Made by a program: the position numbers and the translations under genes. This document shows, piece by piece, positions 53,513 to 62,127 of a stretch of 64,000 bases of DNA. The stretch is from assembly GCF_000243115.2 (NCBI RefSeq), contig NZ_CP007035.1, positions 4,278,001 to 4,342,000 on the forward strand, read 5' to 3'. Origin of the DNA: Niabella soli DSM 19437 (GTDB lineage Bacteria; Bacteroidota; Bacteroidia; Chitinophagales; Chitinophagaceae). A model generated the notes under the pieces. The model saw nothing but the letters and a program-made list of their open reading frames with translations. It was not told the DNA's origin and made no database searches. Position 1 is the first letter of the stretch; every line of letters starts with the position of its first letter.

Positions 53513-55399
53513 ATGATACATTTTGATCTACCCAAAGAACAGTCATCCATTATCAAAGTCATCGGTGTTGGCGGTGGCGGCGGTAATGCCGTTAACCACA
53601 TGTACAGTCAGAACATCGACGGCGTAAACTTTATTATCTGTAATACAGATGCACAGGCGCTTTCCAACAGCCTGATCCCCAACCGCATACAGTTAGGGCC
53701 GCAACTGACCTCAGGTTTGGGCGCCGGCGCTAATCCTGAAATCGGCCGCCAGGCAACTGAAGAATCGCTGGAAGAGATCAAGCGTATTGTGGAGGTGAAC
53801 ACCAAGATGGCATTTATCACTGCCGGAATGGGCGGTGGTACCGGCACGGGTGGTGCACCTATCATTGCAAAAATTTGCAAAGACCTGGGCGTGCTTACCG
53901 TGGGTATCGTAACGATGCCTTTTGCCTATGAAGGGAAAAAGCGGCACAAACAGGCAGAGGAAGGGATCAAGATCCTGAAACAATATGTAGATACTTTGCT
54001 GGTGATCAGCAATGATAAATTGCGGCATCAGTTTGGTAACCTTAAAATGCGCGAAGCATTTGAAAAGGCAGATAACGTGCTGGCAACGGCGGCAAAATGT
54101 ATTACCGACGTAATCAACAGCACCGGTCAGATCAACGTTGACTTTGCGGATGTTTGTACCGTTATGAAAAATGGCGGGGTAGCTATACTGGGTAGTGCGG
54201 CTGCATCCGGCGAAAACCGTGCGCAGCGTGCCATTGAAGAGGCCCTGAACTCACCATTGTTGAATGATAACGATATCCGCGGAGCCAAATGGATCCTCAT
54301 CAATATCAATTCAGCCGAAGGCGATTCAGAATTTACAATGGATGAGGTGGAAGTAATTCAGGCGCACCTGTTGAGCCAGGCGGGTGAAAACACCGATGTA
54401 ATTCTTGGGCTGGGGTATGACAATTCGCTGGGAGATGAGATCGGTATTACATTGATTGCAACCGGCTTTGAGAATAAAGACCCCTTTGTAAAACCGGTGC
54501 TGAAAAAAGAAGAACAGGCAGAAGGTAAAATTGTAATGACCTTAACGCCGAATGATTTGGTTGCATCTAAAAACGGGAAAAAAGTAGCGCCGCAGGAGGT
54601 GGTGGAGCATGAACTGAAGGAAGCAGAAAAAAGCCTGGGGCTGCAGGTAGATCCGATGATGCCACAATTAATTGACGAACCGTATGCAGAAGCCCCGATG
54701 CCGACATTGGATGATATCTCCGATATGGATTTTGCGAGCAATGCAGATGTTCATTATACCTTGTCTGCAGCGGACAATGAGAAAGTAGGCGCCAATGCGG
54801 AACCGGAAAAAGAAGTAGTGGTTGAAATAGTTGCCAACGAAGAAGACGAGGCTTTTTATTCTCCGGCAACACCCAGTGAAGACCGTGTGCTGGCGCAGCC
54901 CGAAATGAAAGAGCCCGAACCCGAAAATGATTATTCCGCAGGAGTGGGCGTACGCAGTTACCTCGCAAAACCTTCTAATATTTATGCGGAATCAAAAAAA
55001 GAAGAGATAGTTGCCAAAGCGCAGGAGCCTGCTGCCAGCGAAGAAAAAATGGAATTGGTGGAGCGCGTAGCGCCCCGGAGAGAAGAAGCGCCGGCAATGG
55101 TAAAAAATGAGGAACCCATACAGCCGCAACTGACAGCGGAAGAAGAAATGCTGCAGCAAAAACGTAAACAGGTAGAACGCTTGCAAAAATTGCGGAACCT
55201 TTCATTCAATGTTAATGGAAGTGATCCCAATAGCGAGTATGAAACCGTTCCCGCGTACATACGGCGGAATATGGAGTTGCAGGATAACAGCAACCACATT
55301 GAAAGTTACTATAGCAAGTTTGAAGTGAGCTCCGATGATAACAATCAGGGTCAGATCAATACCATTAACACCTTTCTAGATGGTAAAAAACCAGACTGA
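53513..55399 (+). CDS. ftsZ: Cell division GTPase FtsZ, with long C-terminal linker
   Basis: A tubulin-like GTPase that forms the Z ring. The 628 residues start with the GTPase domain (to about residue 320), with VGVGGGGGNAVNHM and the tubulin signature GGGTGTG at residues 107-113. A long acidic, low-complexity linker follows. The FtsA-binding peptide VPAYIRR is at residues 579-585, not at the very end: 43 more residues follow, finishing FLDGKKPD. Much longer than the usual 380-400. It ends before a strong terminator. Confidence 0.96.
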   Translation: MIHFDLPKEQSSIIKVIGVGGGGGNAVNHMYSQNIDGVNFIICNTDAQALSNSLIPNRIQLGPQLTSGLGAGANPEIGRQATEESLEEIKRIVEVNTKMAFITAGMGGGTGTGGAPIIAKICKDLGVLTVGIVTMPFAYEGKKRHKQAEEGIKILKQYVDTLLVISNDKLRHQFGNLKMREAFEKADNVLATAAKCITDVINSTGQINVDFADVCTVMKNGGVAILGSAAASGENRAQRAIEEALNSPLLNDNDIRGAKWILININSAEGDSEFTMDEVEVIQAHLLSQAGENTDVILGLGYDNSLGDEIGITLIATGFENKDPFVKPVLKKEEQAEGKIVMTLTPNDLVASKNGKKVAPQEVVEHELKEAEKSLGLQVDPMMPQLIDEPYAEAPMPTLDDISDMDFASNADVHYTLSAADNEKVGANAEPEKEVVVEIVANEEDEAFYSPATPSEDRVLAQPEMKEPEPENDYSAGVGVRSYLAKPSNIYAESKKEEIVAKAQEPAASEEKMELVERVAPRREEAPAMVKNEEPIQPQLTAEEEMLQQKRKQVERLQKLRNLSFNVNGSDPNSEYETVPAYIRRNMELQDNSNHIESYYSKFEVSSDDNNQGQINTINTFLDGKKPD

Positions 55400-55446
55400 T
55401 TTCTGTGAAAATTCAAGAGGAGTTTGGGTGTATAGTTTATAGTTGT

Positions 55447-55476
55447 AGCCCCGGTCGTTATCTACCGGGGCTTTTT
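55447..55476 (+). terminator. Strong intrinsic terminator of the dcw cluster
   Basis: The perfect 9-bp stem AGCCCCGGT / ACCGGGGCT has an 8-nt loop, followed by TTTTT. It lies 48 bp past the ftsZ stop and marks the end of the rightward cluster. Confidence 0.9.
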
Positions 55477-55531
55477 AGTGACACTTGCAAAACCGCTTTG
55501 CCGGCACCGGCGGGTGGTGCAAAACATTTTT

Positions 55532-56179
55532 TTAGGTCTTCAGCAATTTGAATGCATGCGACCATTGATTATGAAGAAAACCAGGGATGCACCACAACAT
55601 ACAAAGGGGCTCAATGGCCCTTGCTGCTTCCACTTTCCCCATGTCTTCCGTTTCCCAGCCAAAAGCGGTTAAAATAGTTGTTACAGTTTTTTTAGCAGCA
55701 TCATTGTTGCCGCAAATGAACATAGTAGGTTTTCCCTCTTTAAAATCGGGCTTATACATACGCGCATTGCCTACACTGCTGAAGGCCTTTACTACGCTTG
55801 CATAGGGAATAATTGCCTGGATCTTTTCCATCAATGATTCCTCCAATGAGGTAAAAAAATGAAGCACGCCATTCACCGGAGCATCGGATGAGATGGGATT
55901 GGTAACATCGATTACAATTTTATTGCTGAAATTATTTTTGCCGGCGGTAGCAATAGCTTCCTCCGCAACGGCACCTGAAACGGCCAACACAACCAGCTCT
56001 GCAAATACTGCTGTTTCAGCAAAAGTACCAACCGTAATTTCCGGATTTTCATTTTTGAATTTTACAATAGCTTGCTTTGAAGTGTTTCGGGTACCGAGCA
56101 TTGTTTCATGCCCTTCGTTGGCAAAAGCTTTTGCCAATGTTTGACCCACATCCCCCGAGCCTATGATTCCTATTTTCAT
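55532..56179 (-). CDS. NADP-binding protein, F420-reductase-like
   Basis: A 215-residue Rossmann protein starting MKIGIIGSGDVGQTLAKAFA with LGTRNTSKQA after the second strand, the layout of NADPH-dependent F420 reductases and related FNO/YqiN-like proteins. No F420 genes are nearby and Bacteroidota usually lack F420, so it is more likely a generic NAD(P)H oxidoreductase. The substrate is unknown. It converges on ftsZ, beyond the dcw terminator. Confidence 0.85.
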   Translation of the reverse strand: MKIGIIGSGDVGQTLAKAFANEGHETMLGTRNTSKQAIVKFKNENPEITVGTFAETAVFAELVVLAVSGAVAEEAIATAGKNNFSNKIVIDVTNPISSDAPVNGVLHFFTSLEESLMEKIQAIIPYASVVKAFSSVGNARMYKPDFKEGKPTMFICGNNDAAKKTVTTILTAFGWETEDMGKVEAARAIEPLCMLWCIPGFLHNQWSHAFKLLKT

Positions 56180-56275
56180 TTTTAATGTTTTAGTGATGAA
56201 TAAATTGCACTAAAGCTACGAAGGAATTTTGTGAGGCTAATTAATTTTGGATTGCGCCGACCAGCAATGCATTCA

Positions 56276-56734
56276 TTACCTGTTGAATTTCCATTTATAC
56301 CGGCGGTAATAAAACACCATTATAAAGGTGATACCGAAACAACAGACGAACAGCAAAAGCCGGGCTCCGGCAATGGTCATAAACACCTTATTAATGTCAA
56401 GGATCGCTTCAAAGATTTTATCGCATTTGCTTAATACATACCCGGTAAGAAAGCTTCCCAGTATTTTAGAGAATTTGCCCAGGTCCGTTTCATCCGATTT
56501 GTTCATAGGCGTTGAAACGATGGCAATGATCCAGCCAAGGATATAGCCAAAAATGCAGATAAGATAAGTGATCGGGTAAACGGCAGGATCTGGTCCCACC
56601 CGGTAGGCCAGGTAGATCAGCGTAATTCCGATAATACAGCCGGAAATAGCCGTTGCGGCCAAACTATAGCGCGAAGCTCTTTTGGCCGATGGCGCCGGAT
56701 CATCGGTAGCTGCCGTGTTAGTATTGGGGTTCAT
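56276..56734 (-). CDS. Small membrane protein of unknown function
   Basis: A 152-residue protein: a polar N-terminus rich in Asn/Thr/Ala, then about four hydrophobic segments (for example LAATAISGCIIGITLIYLAY and LLLFVCCFGITFIMVFYYRR) ending in a basic KWKFNR tail. No family recognised. It stands alone, about 95 bp upstream of the NADP-binding gene on the same strand. Confidence 0.65.
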   Translation of the reverse strand: MNPNTNTAATDDPAPSAKRASRYSLAATAISGCIIGITLIYLAYRVGPDPAVYPITYLICIFGYILGWIIAIVSTPMNKSDETDLGKFSKILGSFLTGYVLSKCDKIFEAILDINKVFMTIAGARLLLFVCCFGITFIMVFYYRRYKWKFNR

Positions 56735-56827
56735 GTTTGTATGATTTAGAGCTGTGCAAAATCCTTTCTATAAAAATAGCCAGGATCAGCGGCTAAATCA
56801 ATGACCATTTTTGGCGATGCCAAAAAT

Positions 56828-56861
56828 AGACCTATAAGGTTTTTAAAAACCTTATAGGTCT
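56828..56861. repeat. Palindromic hairpin repeat, family A (copy 4)
   Basis: A perfect 34-bp palindrome: AGACCTATAAGGTTTTT joined directly to AAAAACCTTATAGGTCT. It lies 5 bp past the accC stop codon and probably ends the leftward transcript. Confidence 0.8.
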
Positions 56862-56866
56862 GTCCT

Positions 56867-58207
56867 TTATTTCTTCATCACAAAACTTTCCATGAACTTG
56901 GTGTTGAAGTTCCCGCTGCGGAAATCCTCGTTCTGCATCAGTTGTAAATGGAAGGGAATAGTTGTTTTAATGCCTTCGATCACATATTCGCTTAATGCAC
57001 GATACATGGTGTCGATAGCTTCGTTGCGCGTACGTGCAACGGTGATCAGTTTCCCGATCATTGAATCATAATAGGGAGGAATGGTATAGCCGGCGTAAAC
57101 ATGACTGTCTACCCGAACGCCATGTCCGCCTGGTATGTTCAGGTTGGTGATCTTTCCGGGTGAGGGGCGGAAGTCATTGTAAGGGTCTTCCGCGTTGATG
57201 CGGCATTCGATCGCGTGCATCTGGGGATAATAATCGGCCCCCGACACTTTTTCACCCATTGCAATTTTTATCTGTTCCTTGATCAGGTCAAAATTGATCA
57301 CTTCTTCCGTAACGCAATGTTCCACCTGAATACGGGTATTCATTTCCATAAAGTAGAAATTGCGATGTTTATCTACCAGGAATTCGATGGTTCCCACGCT
57401 TTCATAACCAATGGCGCCGGCTGCCTTTTTTGCCGCCTCGCCCATGGCATGGCGTAATTCATCCGTCATAAAAGGAGAAGGAGATTCTTCTACCAGTTTC
57501 TGGTGCCGGCGCTGGATGGAGCAATCTCTTTCGCTCAAATGACAAACGGTGCCGTACTGATCGCCGGCTACCTGTATTTCAATATGGCGGGGCTCTTCTA
57601 CAAATTTCTCCATGTAGATGCCATCATTTTTAAATGACGCGGCTGCCTCCACTTTTGCAGTGTCATACGCGCGCTCCAGTTCCGACTCTTCCCAAACGAT
57701 CCGCATCCCTTTACCACCGCCACCGGCTGTCGCTTTTAAAATAACGGGATAACCGATTGATTTTGCTTCACTTTTGGCATGGTCCAGGCTTTTCAGCAAT
57801 CCTTCGCCACCAGGCACTACAGGAACGCCCGCCTTGATCATCGTTTCTTTGGCGGTGATCTTATCGCCCATTTTGTTGATCATATCGCCCGTAGGGCCAA
57901 TGAATTTGATCCCGTTCTCGTTGCAGATCTGTGCAAACTTTGCATTTTCGGCCAGGAAACCATAGCCCGGGTGCACTGCATCGGCATTCGTGATCTCCAC
58001 GGCCGCCATAATATTGGGTACATTCAGGTAGGAATCAACGCTCGCAGGTCTTCCGATGCATACGGCTTCGTCGGCAAACTTTACGTGCAGGCTTTCGCTG
58101 TCAGCAGTAGAATATACAGCCACCGTCTGAATACCCATTTCCCGGCAGGTCCTTATAACGCGCAGGGCAATTTCACCTCTGTTTGCGATTAATATTTTTT
58201 TAAACAT
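56867..58207 (-). CDS. accC: Acetyl-CoA carboxylase biotin carboxylase subunit
   Basis: Carboxylates the biotin on AccB using ATP and bicarbonate, first half of the acetyl-CoA carboxylase reaction. The 446-residue protein starts [20 protein letters not shown] and has the ATP-grasp glycine loop [15 protein letters not shown], the [17 protein letters not shown] region and [14 protein letters not shown], all typical. It lies 114 bp after accB in the same direction. Confidence 0.96.
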   Translation of the reverse strand: MFKKILIANRGEIALRVIRTCREMGIQTVAVYSTADSESLHVKFADEAVCIGRPASVDSYLNVPNIMAAVEITNADAVHPGYGFLAENAKFAQICNENGIKFIGPTGDMINKMGDKITAKETMIKAGVPVVPGGEGLLKSLDHAKSEAKSIGYPVILKATAGGGGKGMRIVWEESELERAYDTAKVEAAASFKNDGIYMEKFVEEPRHIEIQVAGDQYGTVCHLSERDCSIQRRHQKLVEESPSPFMTDELRHAMGEAAKKAAGAIGYESVGTIEFLVDKHRNFYFMEMNTRIQVEHCVTEEVINFDLIKEQIKIAMGEKVSGADYYPQMHAIECRINAEDPYNDFRPSPGKITNLNIPGGHGVRVDSHVYAGYTIPPYYDSMIGKLITVARTRNEAIDTMYRALSEYVIEGIKTTIPFHLQLMQNEDFRSGNFNTKFMESFVMKK

Positions 58208-58321
58208 TGAACGAATTTGAGAATTTGAAGATGTGCTAATTTTAAAATTTAAGCCAATCCAAAAACGCTGAAAACAGCGGGGCTATTTTCAAATTTTCAA
58301 ATTGGCAAATTTTCAAATTGA

Positions 58322-58795
58322 TTATGGTTCTACGATAAATAATGGCTGATCAAACTCAACAGGAGAAGCATCGTCTACCAATACTTTTATAATCTTTCCG
58401 CTTACTTCACTTTCGATTTCGTTAAAAAGCTTCATTGCTTCAATAACGCAAATTACCTTACCCGGTGTGATGCTGTCGCCCTCTTCAACAAAATTGGGTT
58501 TTTCCGGAGCCGGTTTGCGGTAAAAAGTACCGATCATCGGGCTTTTTATTGTGATCGTATTAGAAGGGATTTCGGTTGCTTTGGGGGCTAATGCAGGAGC
58601 AGTTGGTGTGTTTTGAGGCGGAAGCAGTGCCGGCGCCTGCGGCTGGTAATGAACAGGTGCCGCTGCTACTACCTGTGTGATCTGTTCTTCCTTCTGGCGG
58701 ATGGAGATTTTGAAATCCTTTTGCTCAATGCTCAGTTCGCCAATATTGGATTTGTTAATCATCTTGATTAACTCCTGAATTTGCTTAAAGTCCAT
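58322..58795 (-). CDS. accB: Biotin carboxyl carrier protein
   Basis: The biotin-bearing carrier subunit of acetyl-CoA carboxylase. In 157 residues it has an N-terminal helical part (DFKQIQELIKMINKSNIGEL), a Pro/Ala-rich linker and the C-terminal biotinyl domain with CVIEAMKLFNEIESE, in which the lysine is biotinylated. It precedes accC; the 114-bp spacer holds tandem CAAATTTT-like words. Confidence 0.95.
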   Translation of the reverse strand: MDFKQIQELIKMINKSNIGELSIEQKDFKISIRQKEEQITQVVAAAPVHYQPQAPALLPPQNTPTAPALAPKATEIPSNTITIKSPMIGTFYRKPAPEKPNFVEEGDSITPGKVICVIEAMKLFNEIESEVSGKIIKVLVDDASPVEFDQPLFIVEP

Positions 58796-58940
58796 ATTTC
58801 TTCAAGATTTTAATGAGTTTGGAGTTTGGTTCCTTTTGTTGTAATTAAAAGAAAATTAGTAAAAAAGCGTGAAAAGCTAAGGTAAGCAATTCAACATCAT
58901 ATTTCGGCGATTTTAGATAAAAAAACCTCCGTTTAAAAGA

Positions 58941-58975
58941 AAAATGGCTTAAAATCGGGTAATTTAAGCCATTTT
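58941..58975 (-). terminator. Intrinsic terminator of efp
   Basis: The perfect 13-bp stem AAAATGGCTTAAA / TTTAAGCCATTTT has a 9-nt loop; read leftwards it is followed by TCTTTTAAA. It is 15 bp past the efp stop. The stretch 58796-58940 up to accB shows no full promoter. Confidence 0.75.
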
Positions 58976-58990
58976 CAACCAGGTATTGTA

Positions 58991-59557
58991 TTAATCCTTT
59001 ACGCGCTCCACGTATTCACCGGTTTTTGTATTCACACGTATCAGTTCTCCTTCATTTACAAACAGGGGAACGCTTACGGTAGCACCGGTTTCAACAGTAG
59101 CAGGTTTTAAAGTGCGGGTGGCGGTATCGCCTCTTAATCCCGGTTCGGTATACGTTACCAGCATCACAATTTTATCAGGAAGCTCAACGCTTACCGGCAA
59201 TTCTGTTTCAGTATTAATGGCAATGCCTACTTCCTGTCCTTCTTTCAGAAATTGCGGCGCATCGATCAGGTTCTCCGCCACGCTCATTTGCTCAAAAGTA
59301 TCGTTGTCCATAAAATTATAGCCTGTTTCGTCCTGGTACAGGTACTGATAGGCTCTTTTTTCAACACGAACAGGGAAAATGGTATCGCCGGAATTCCAGG
59401 TCTTTTCAATAGTACGGGTATTATCAACCCCTTTTAACTTCGCCCAAACCTTAGCGGCTGCGCGGGCGGTTTTGTTTTCGCCAAACTCAACTACTGAGTA
59501 AAGATTGCCATCAAGCTTTAAGATCATGCCCCGGCTTATGTCTGCTGTATTTGCCAT
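58991..59557 (-). CDS. efp: Elongation factor P, Arg-type tip
   Basis: EF-P rescues ribosomes stalled at proline runs. The 188 residues have three beta-barrel domains, ending TGEYVERVKD. The first-domain tip loop reads GENKTARAAAKVWAKLK, without the usual PGKG; Arg32 takes the place of the lysine that is modified in E. coli. The loop looks like the rhamnosylated EarP-type (NKSGRNAAV) or YeiP (PTARGAA) loops. No modification enzyme gene is in the window. It has its own promoter and terminator, so it is a single-gene unit. Confidence 0.95.
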   Translation of the reverse strand: MANTADISRGMILKLDGNLYSVVEFGENKTARAAAKVWAKLKGVDNTRTIEKTWNSGDTIFPVRVEKRAYQYLYQDETGYNFMDNDTFEQMSVAENLIDAPQFLKEGQEVGIAINTETELPVSVELPDKIVMLVTYTEPGLRGDTATRTLKPATVETGATVSVPLFVNEGELIRVNTKTGEYVERVKD

Positions 59558-59571
59558 TTAATTTTTTTTGT

Positions 59572-59588
59572 CCGAAGAACCCCTTCGG
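59572..59588 (-). promoter_or_regulatory. Hairpin in the efp leader
   Basis: The perfect 6-bp stem CCGAAG-loop-CTTCGG sits at the very 5' end of the predicted efp transcript, which should start near 59590. It may protect the 5' end or influence translation. Confidence 0.4.
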
Positions 59589-59596
59589 GAAGGCGG

Positions 59597-59627
59597 CAAA
59601 GATAACTGAAGTCGGCAAGTTCACAAA
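59597..59627 (-). promoter_or_regulatory. Bacteroidetes-type promoter of efp
   Basis: On the minus strand, TTTG (59624-59627), exactly 19 bp, then TATCTTTG (59597-59604): a perfect match to the -33/-7 consensus of Bacteroidetes. Confidence 0.8.
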
Positions 59628-59649
59628 TTCTACGGTTAAAAATGTGACT

Positions 59650-59830
59650 GGCCTGTTACAACTATATAAATTATTATTTAAAATATATGAATAATTATTG
59701 TTTAAAATTGTATTTAAATATATATTTACTATTATTATTTATAATTATTATTAATTTATTATGTATGATAATATATTTTTTGTAGTAAATAATTTATATT
59801 TTTAAAATTATAATATGATTATAAAATAAT
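59650..59830. other. Extremely AT-rich spacer
   Basis: Between the efp promoter and the porin-like gene lies about 180 bp made nearly only of A and T (runs of AATTATTATTTA, TATATTT and similar). No gene, DnaA box or good promoter consensus is seen. It could act as an UP-like element or nucleoid-protein site for the porin gene. Confidence 0.6.
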
Positions 59831-59926
59831 GCGCAATCACATTTATAACCCCTGTTAAAGCACTTCTAGATCATTGTCGTACGAAAAAATGTAACCAATT
59901 TAATAAACAAATTAAATTTTTATTTA

Positions 59927-61015
59927 ATGAGAAGGATTTTATTGCTCACAAAAACCATTCTTGTATCAGGAGCGCTGCTGGCGCAGGACACTTCGGATTC
60001 GCTCACTAAGAACCAGGAAGAAAAGCCGCTGAAGATATCCGGTTCGGCAGACGTGTATTATAAATATGATTTTGCCAAAACTAAAGCCAACTCCCTCACC
60101 AGTTTTACGCAATCGCATAACCAGTTTGCCCTGGGCATGGCCAGTATTAAAGCGGCCTATACGTTAAAAAGGGTGAGCATGGTGGCAGACCTTGGTTTTG
60201 GCCCCAGGGCGAAAGACTTCGCCTACGCGGACGCAGGCATTACGCAGGCAGTAAAGCAATTATACATCAGCTACAGCCCTGCGGAGCATTTGACGCTTAC
60301 CGCCGGTACCTGGGCAACGCATGTGGGCTATGAAGTGCTGGATCCACAGAACAACCGCAACTACAGCATGAGCTATATGTTTACCAACGGACCTTTTTCG
60401 CATACGGGCGTTAAGGCAGAATATAGCGCGGGCAGGCATGGGTTTATGATAGGAGTTTCTAATCCGGCCGACTACCGCACTGTGCCCGATGATAAGATCA
60501 ACCGGAAATCGCTGATCGCACAATACAGCTATACCTCTTCCGATGTATTTAAACTGTATCTGAATTATGTGGGCGGAAAAACAGTGGATACTTCAAGGGC
60601 GGACCAGGTTGATCTGGTGGCCACAGGGAAGTTCAGCGATAAGTTTTCATTGGGGGTGAACGCCACTTATGCTTCGGTATGCCTTTGGAATAGCACAACA
60701 CAAAAAAATGATACCGGCAAACCCTGGTGGGGAACGGCGTTATATCTGAATTACGACCCGGTGCAATGGTGTGGCATCACACTCCGGAACGAGTTTTTTA
60801 ACGACCATAACCACTTAAAATCTTTAGGAACGGCCGCTGCGGGGGATAACATTTTCGCCAGCACGCTTACGGCAAGCTTTAAAAAATCCGGGTTTATTTT
60901 TATGCCGGAGATCAGATGGGATCATGTAAATAAAAAGGCATTGTTCACAGACAGCCATCAGCGCGCTACTGCCAACGACTGGAATGTGCTGTTTGCGGCG
61001 ATTTATTCTTTTTGA
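59927..61015 (+). CDS. Porin-like outer-membrane beta-barrel protein
   Basis: A 362-residue protein with a signal peptide (RRILLLTKTILVSGALLAQ) and an almost continuous series of amphipathic beta strands ending in AAIYSF, an aromatic C-terminus typical of barrels. It resembles the BBP2/OmpL-like porin family (SGSADVYYKYDFA, EHLTLTAGTWATHVGYEVL, DPVQWCGITLRNEFF). The solute is unknown. It is preceded by the AT-rich spacer and followed by repeat-rich sequence. Confidence 0.85.
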   Translation: MRRILLLTKTILVSGALLAQDTSDSLTKNQEEKPLKISGSADVYYKYDFAKTKANSLTSFTQSHNQFALGMASIKAAYTLKRVSMVADLGFGPRAKDFAYADAGITQAVKQLYISYSPAEHLTLTAGTWATHVGYEVLDPQNNRNYSMSYMFTNGPFSHTGVKAEYSAGRHGFMIGVSNPADYRTVPDDKINRKSLIAQYSYTSSDVFKLYLNYVGGKTVDTSRADQVDLVATGKFSDKFSLGVNATYASVCLWNSTTQKNDTGKPWWGTALYLNYDPVQWCGITLRNEFFNDHNHLKSLGTAAAGDNIFASTLTASFKKSGFIFMPEIRWDHVNKKALFTDSHQRATANDWNVLFAAIYSF

Positions 61016-61072
61016 TTGGGTTGCCGGTCCCGAATGTTTTCGCATGTGCGCCAAGATAAGGAAGGCGACTCA

Positions 61073-61220
61073 GGCGCTGTAAGCGCCGAGTGTTTATAGT
61101 ATTCATGATCATCTACGCAACGCATCGGCTCCGTCAGGTGCCGCGTAAACACGGGGCGTCCTACGGAGCCCGAGTAAATACTATTGCAATTGCTATAAAC
61201 ACAACGCTCCTAACGGAGCG
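61073..61220. repeat. Composite GC-hairpin repeat, family C (copy 2)
   Basis: Four hairpins with the same order and linkers as at 34187-34337: GGCGCT-GTA-AGCGCC (61073-61087), CGGCTCC-GTCA-GGTGCCG (61126-61143), the GGGC..GGAGCCC unit (61152-61172) and CGCTCC-TAAC-GGAGCG (61205-61220), with linkers GTGTTTATAG, CGTAAACA and CTATAAACACAA. The following part, 61221-61505, has no gene but contains degenerate phrases such as CGCTGATGTGCGCAGATTT and GCTGAATGCTGAATAC. Confidence 0.7.
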
Positions 61221-61505
61221 AAAATGGCTCAAATGCTGGTGTAGTTGCAGTTCCAGCAGATTGAATGTCGCGCTTAGCTTGACGCACATGCGAATGTTTT
61301 CGGGATGCTACTATCAGCATCGTTGTGTCACTCCCTTCAGTTGCAGTACTGCTATGAACGCTGAATGCTGAATACATAATGCTTAATGCGGGGTCAGAAG
61401 CTGCGGGACGATTTCCCGCTGATGTGCGCAGATTTTATTCGCTGGTTTACGCAGATAGGGCCCTTCCGTCGCGTTTCATTTGCGCTGATCTGCAGGAACC
61501 TTTTC

Positions 61506-61970
61506 TCATTGCACATCAACCGCACAGTTGATCCATTCTCCGTCAAAGCTGGCCCCGTATTTTTTATAAAAATTGATCGCCGGTTCATTCCAGTCGAGCA
61601 CCTGCCAGCAAATGCGGTTGAATCCTTTTTCCCGGGCTTCGGCAAATAGCCGGTCAAACAACCGCGCGCCTATTTTATGTCCACGCATAGCTTCGGTTAC
61701 CAAAATATCTTCCAGGTATAGAGCCTGCCCCTTCCAGGTAGAAAAGCGGATATAATAAAGGGCAAAGCCGTGTATTATTTCCCCTTCAGGAGTAGGGGTA
61801 GTTGCTACAAACGCCCACCAAACCGGGTTGGGGCCAAAACCGCTTTCGGTAAAATGTTCCAGAGAAACAGTTACCTCCTGCGGCGCTTTTTCATAGGTTG
61901 CCAGCTCCTGTACCAAATCCAAAATACGCGGGCAATCTGAAGCAACCGCTCTTCTAATTGTTATTTCCAT
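61506..61970 (-). CDS. GNAT N-acetyltransferase (diamine/SSAT-like)
   Basis: A 154-residue acetyl-CoA-dependent acetyltransferase. Strand and CoA-loop motifs are visible: LYLEDILVTEAMRGHKIGAR, where RGHKIG is the pyrophosphate-binding loop, then ICWQVLDWNEPAINFYKKYG. The layout matches small spermidine/diamine acetyltransferase-like proteins, but the substrate is not certain. It is divergent from vgrG. Confidence 0.9.
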   Translation of the reverse strand: MEITIRRAVASDCPRILDLVQELATYEKAPQEVTVSLEHFTESGFGPNPVWWAFVATTPTPEGEIIHGFALYYIRFSTWKGQALYLEDILVTEAMRGHKIGARLFDRLFAEAREKGFNRICWQVLDWNEPAINFYKKYGASFDGEWINCAVDVQ

Positions 61971-62127
61971 TGTTGCAAAGTAGGGATTTTTTCTTTTGCC
62001 ACTAAAACTCTGTGTTTCAGTGGTTCAGTGACGTTTGTCAATTTTTATCGGCAAACTGGCTTTTTTATCGTACATTTAGTCTGCTAAGAGCATATAACCT
62101 ATTTAACCACAGACAAACCCTCATGCT

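Noticed and set aside
55532-56179. Evidence for F420 metabolism
   Set aside because: Only a reductase-like fold is present; no F420 synthesis genes are in the window and such proteins often use other substrates.
59650-59830. AT-rich spacer as a replication origin
   Set aside because: No DnaA boxes were found in or next to it, unlike the region upstream of mraZ.
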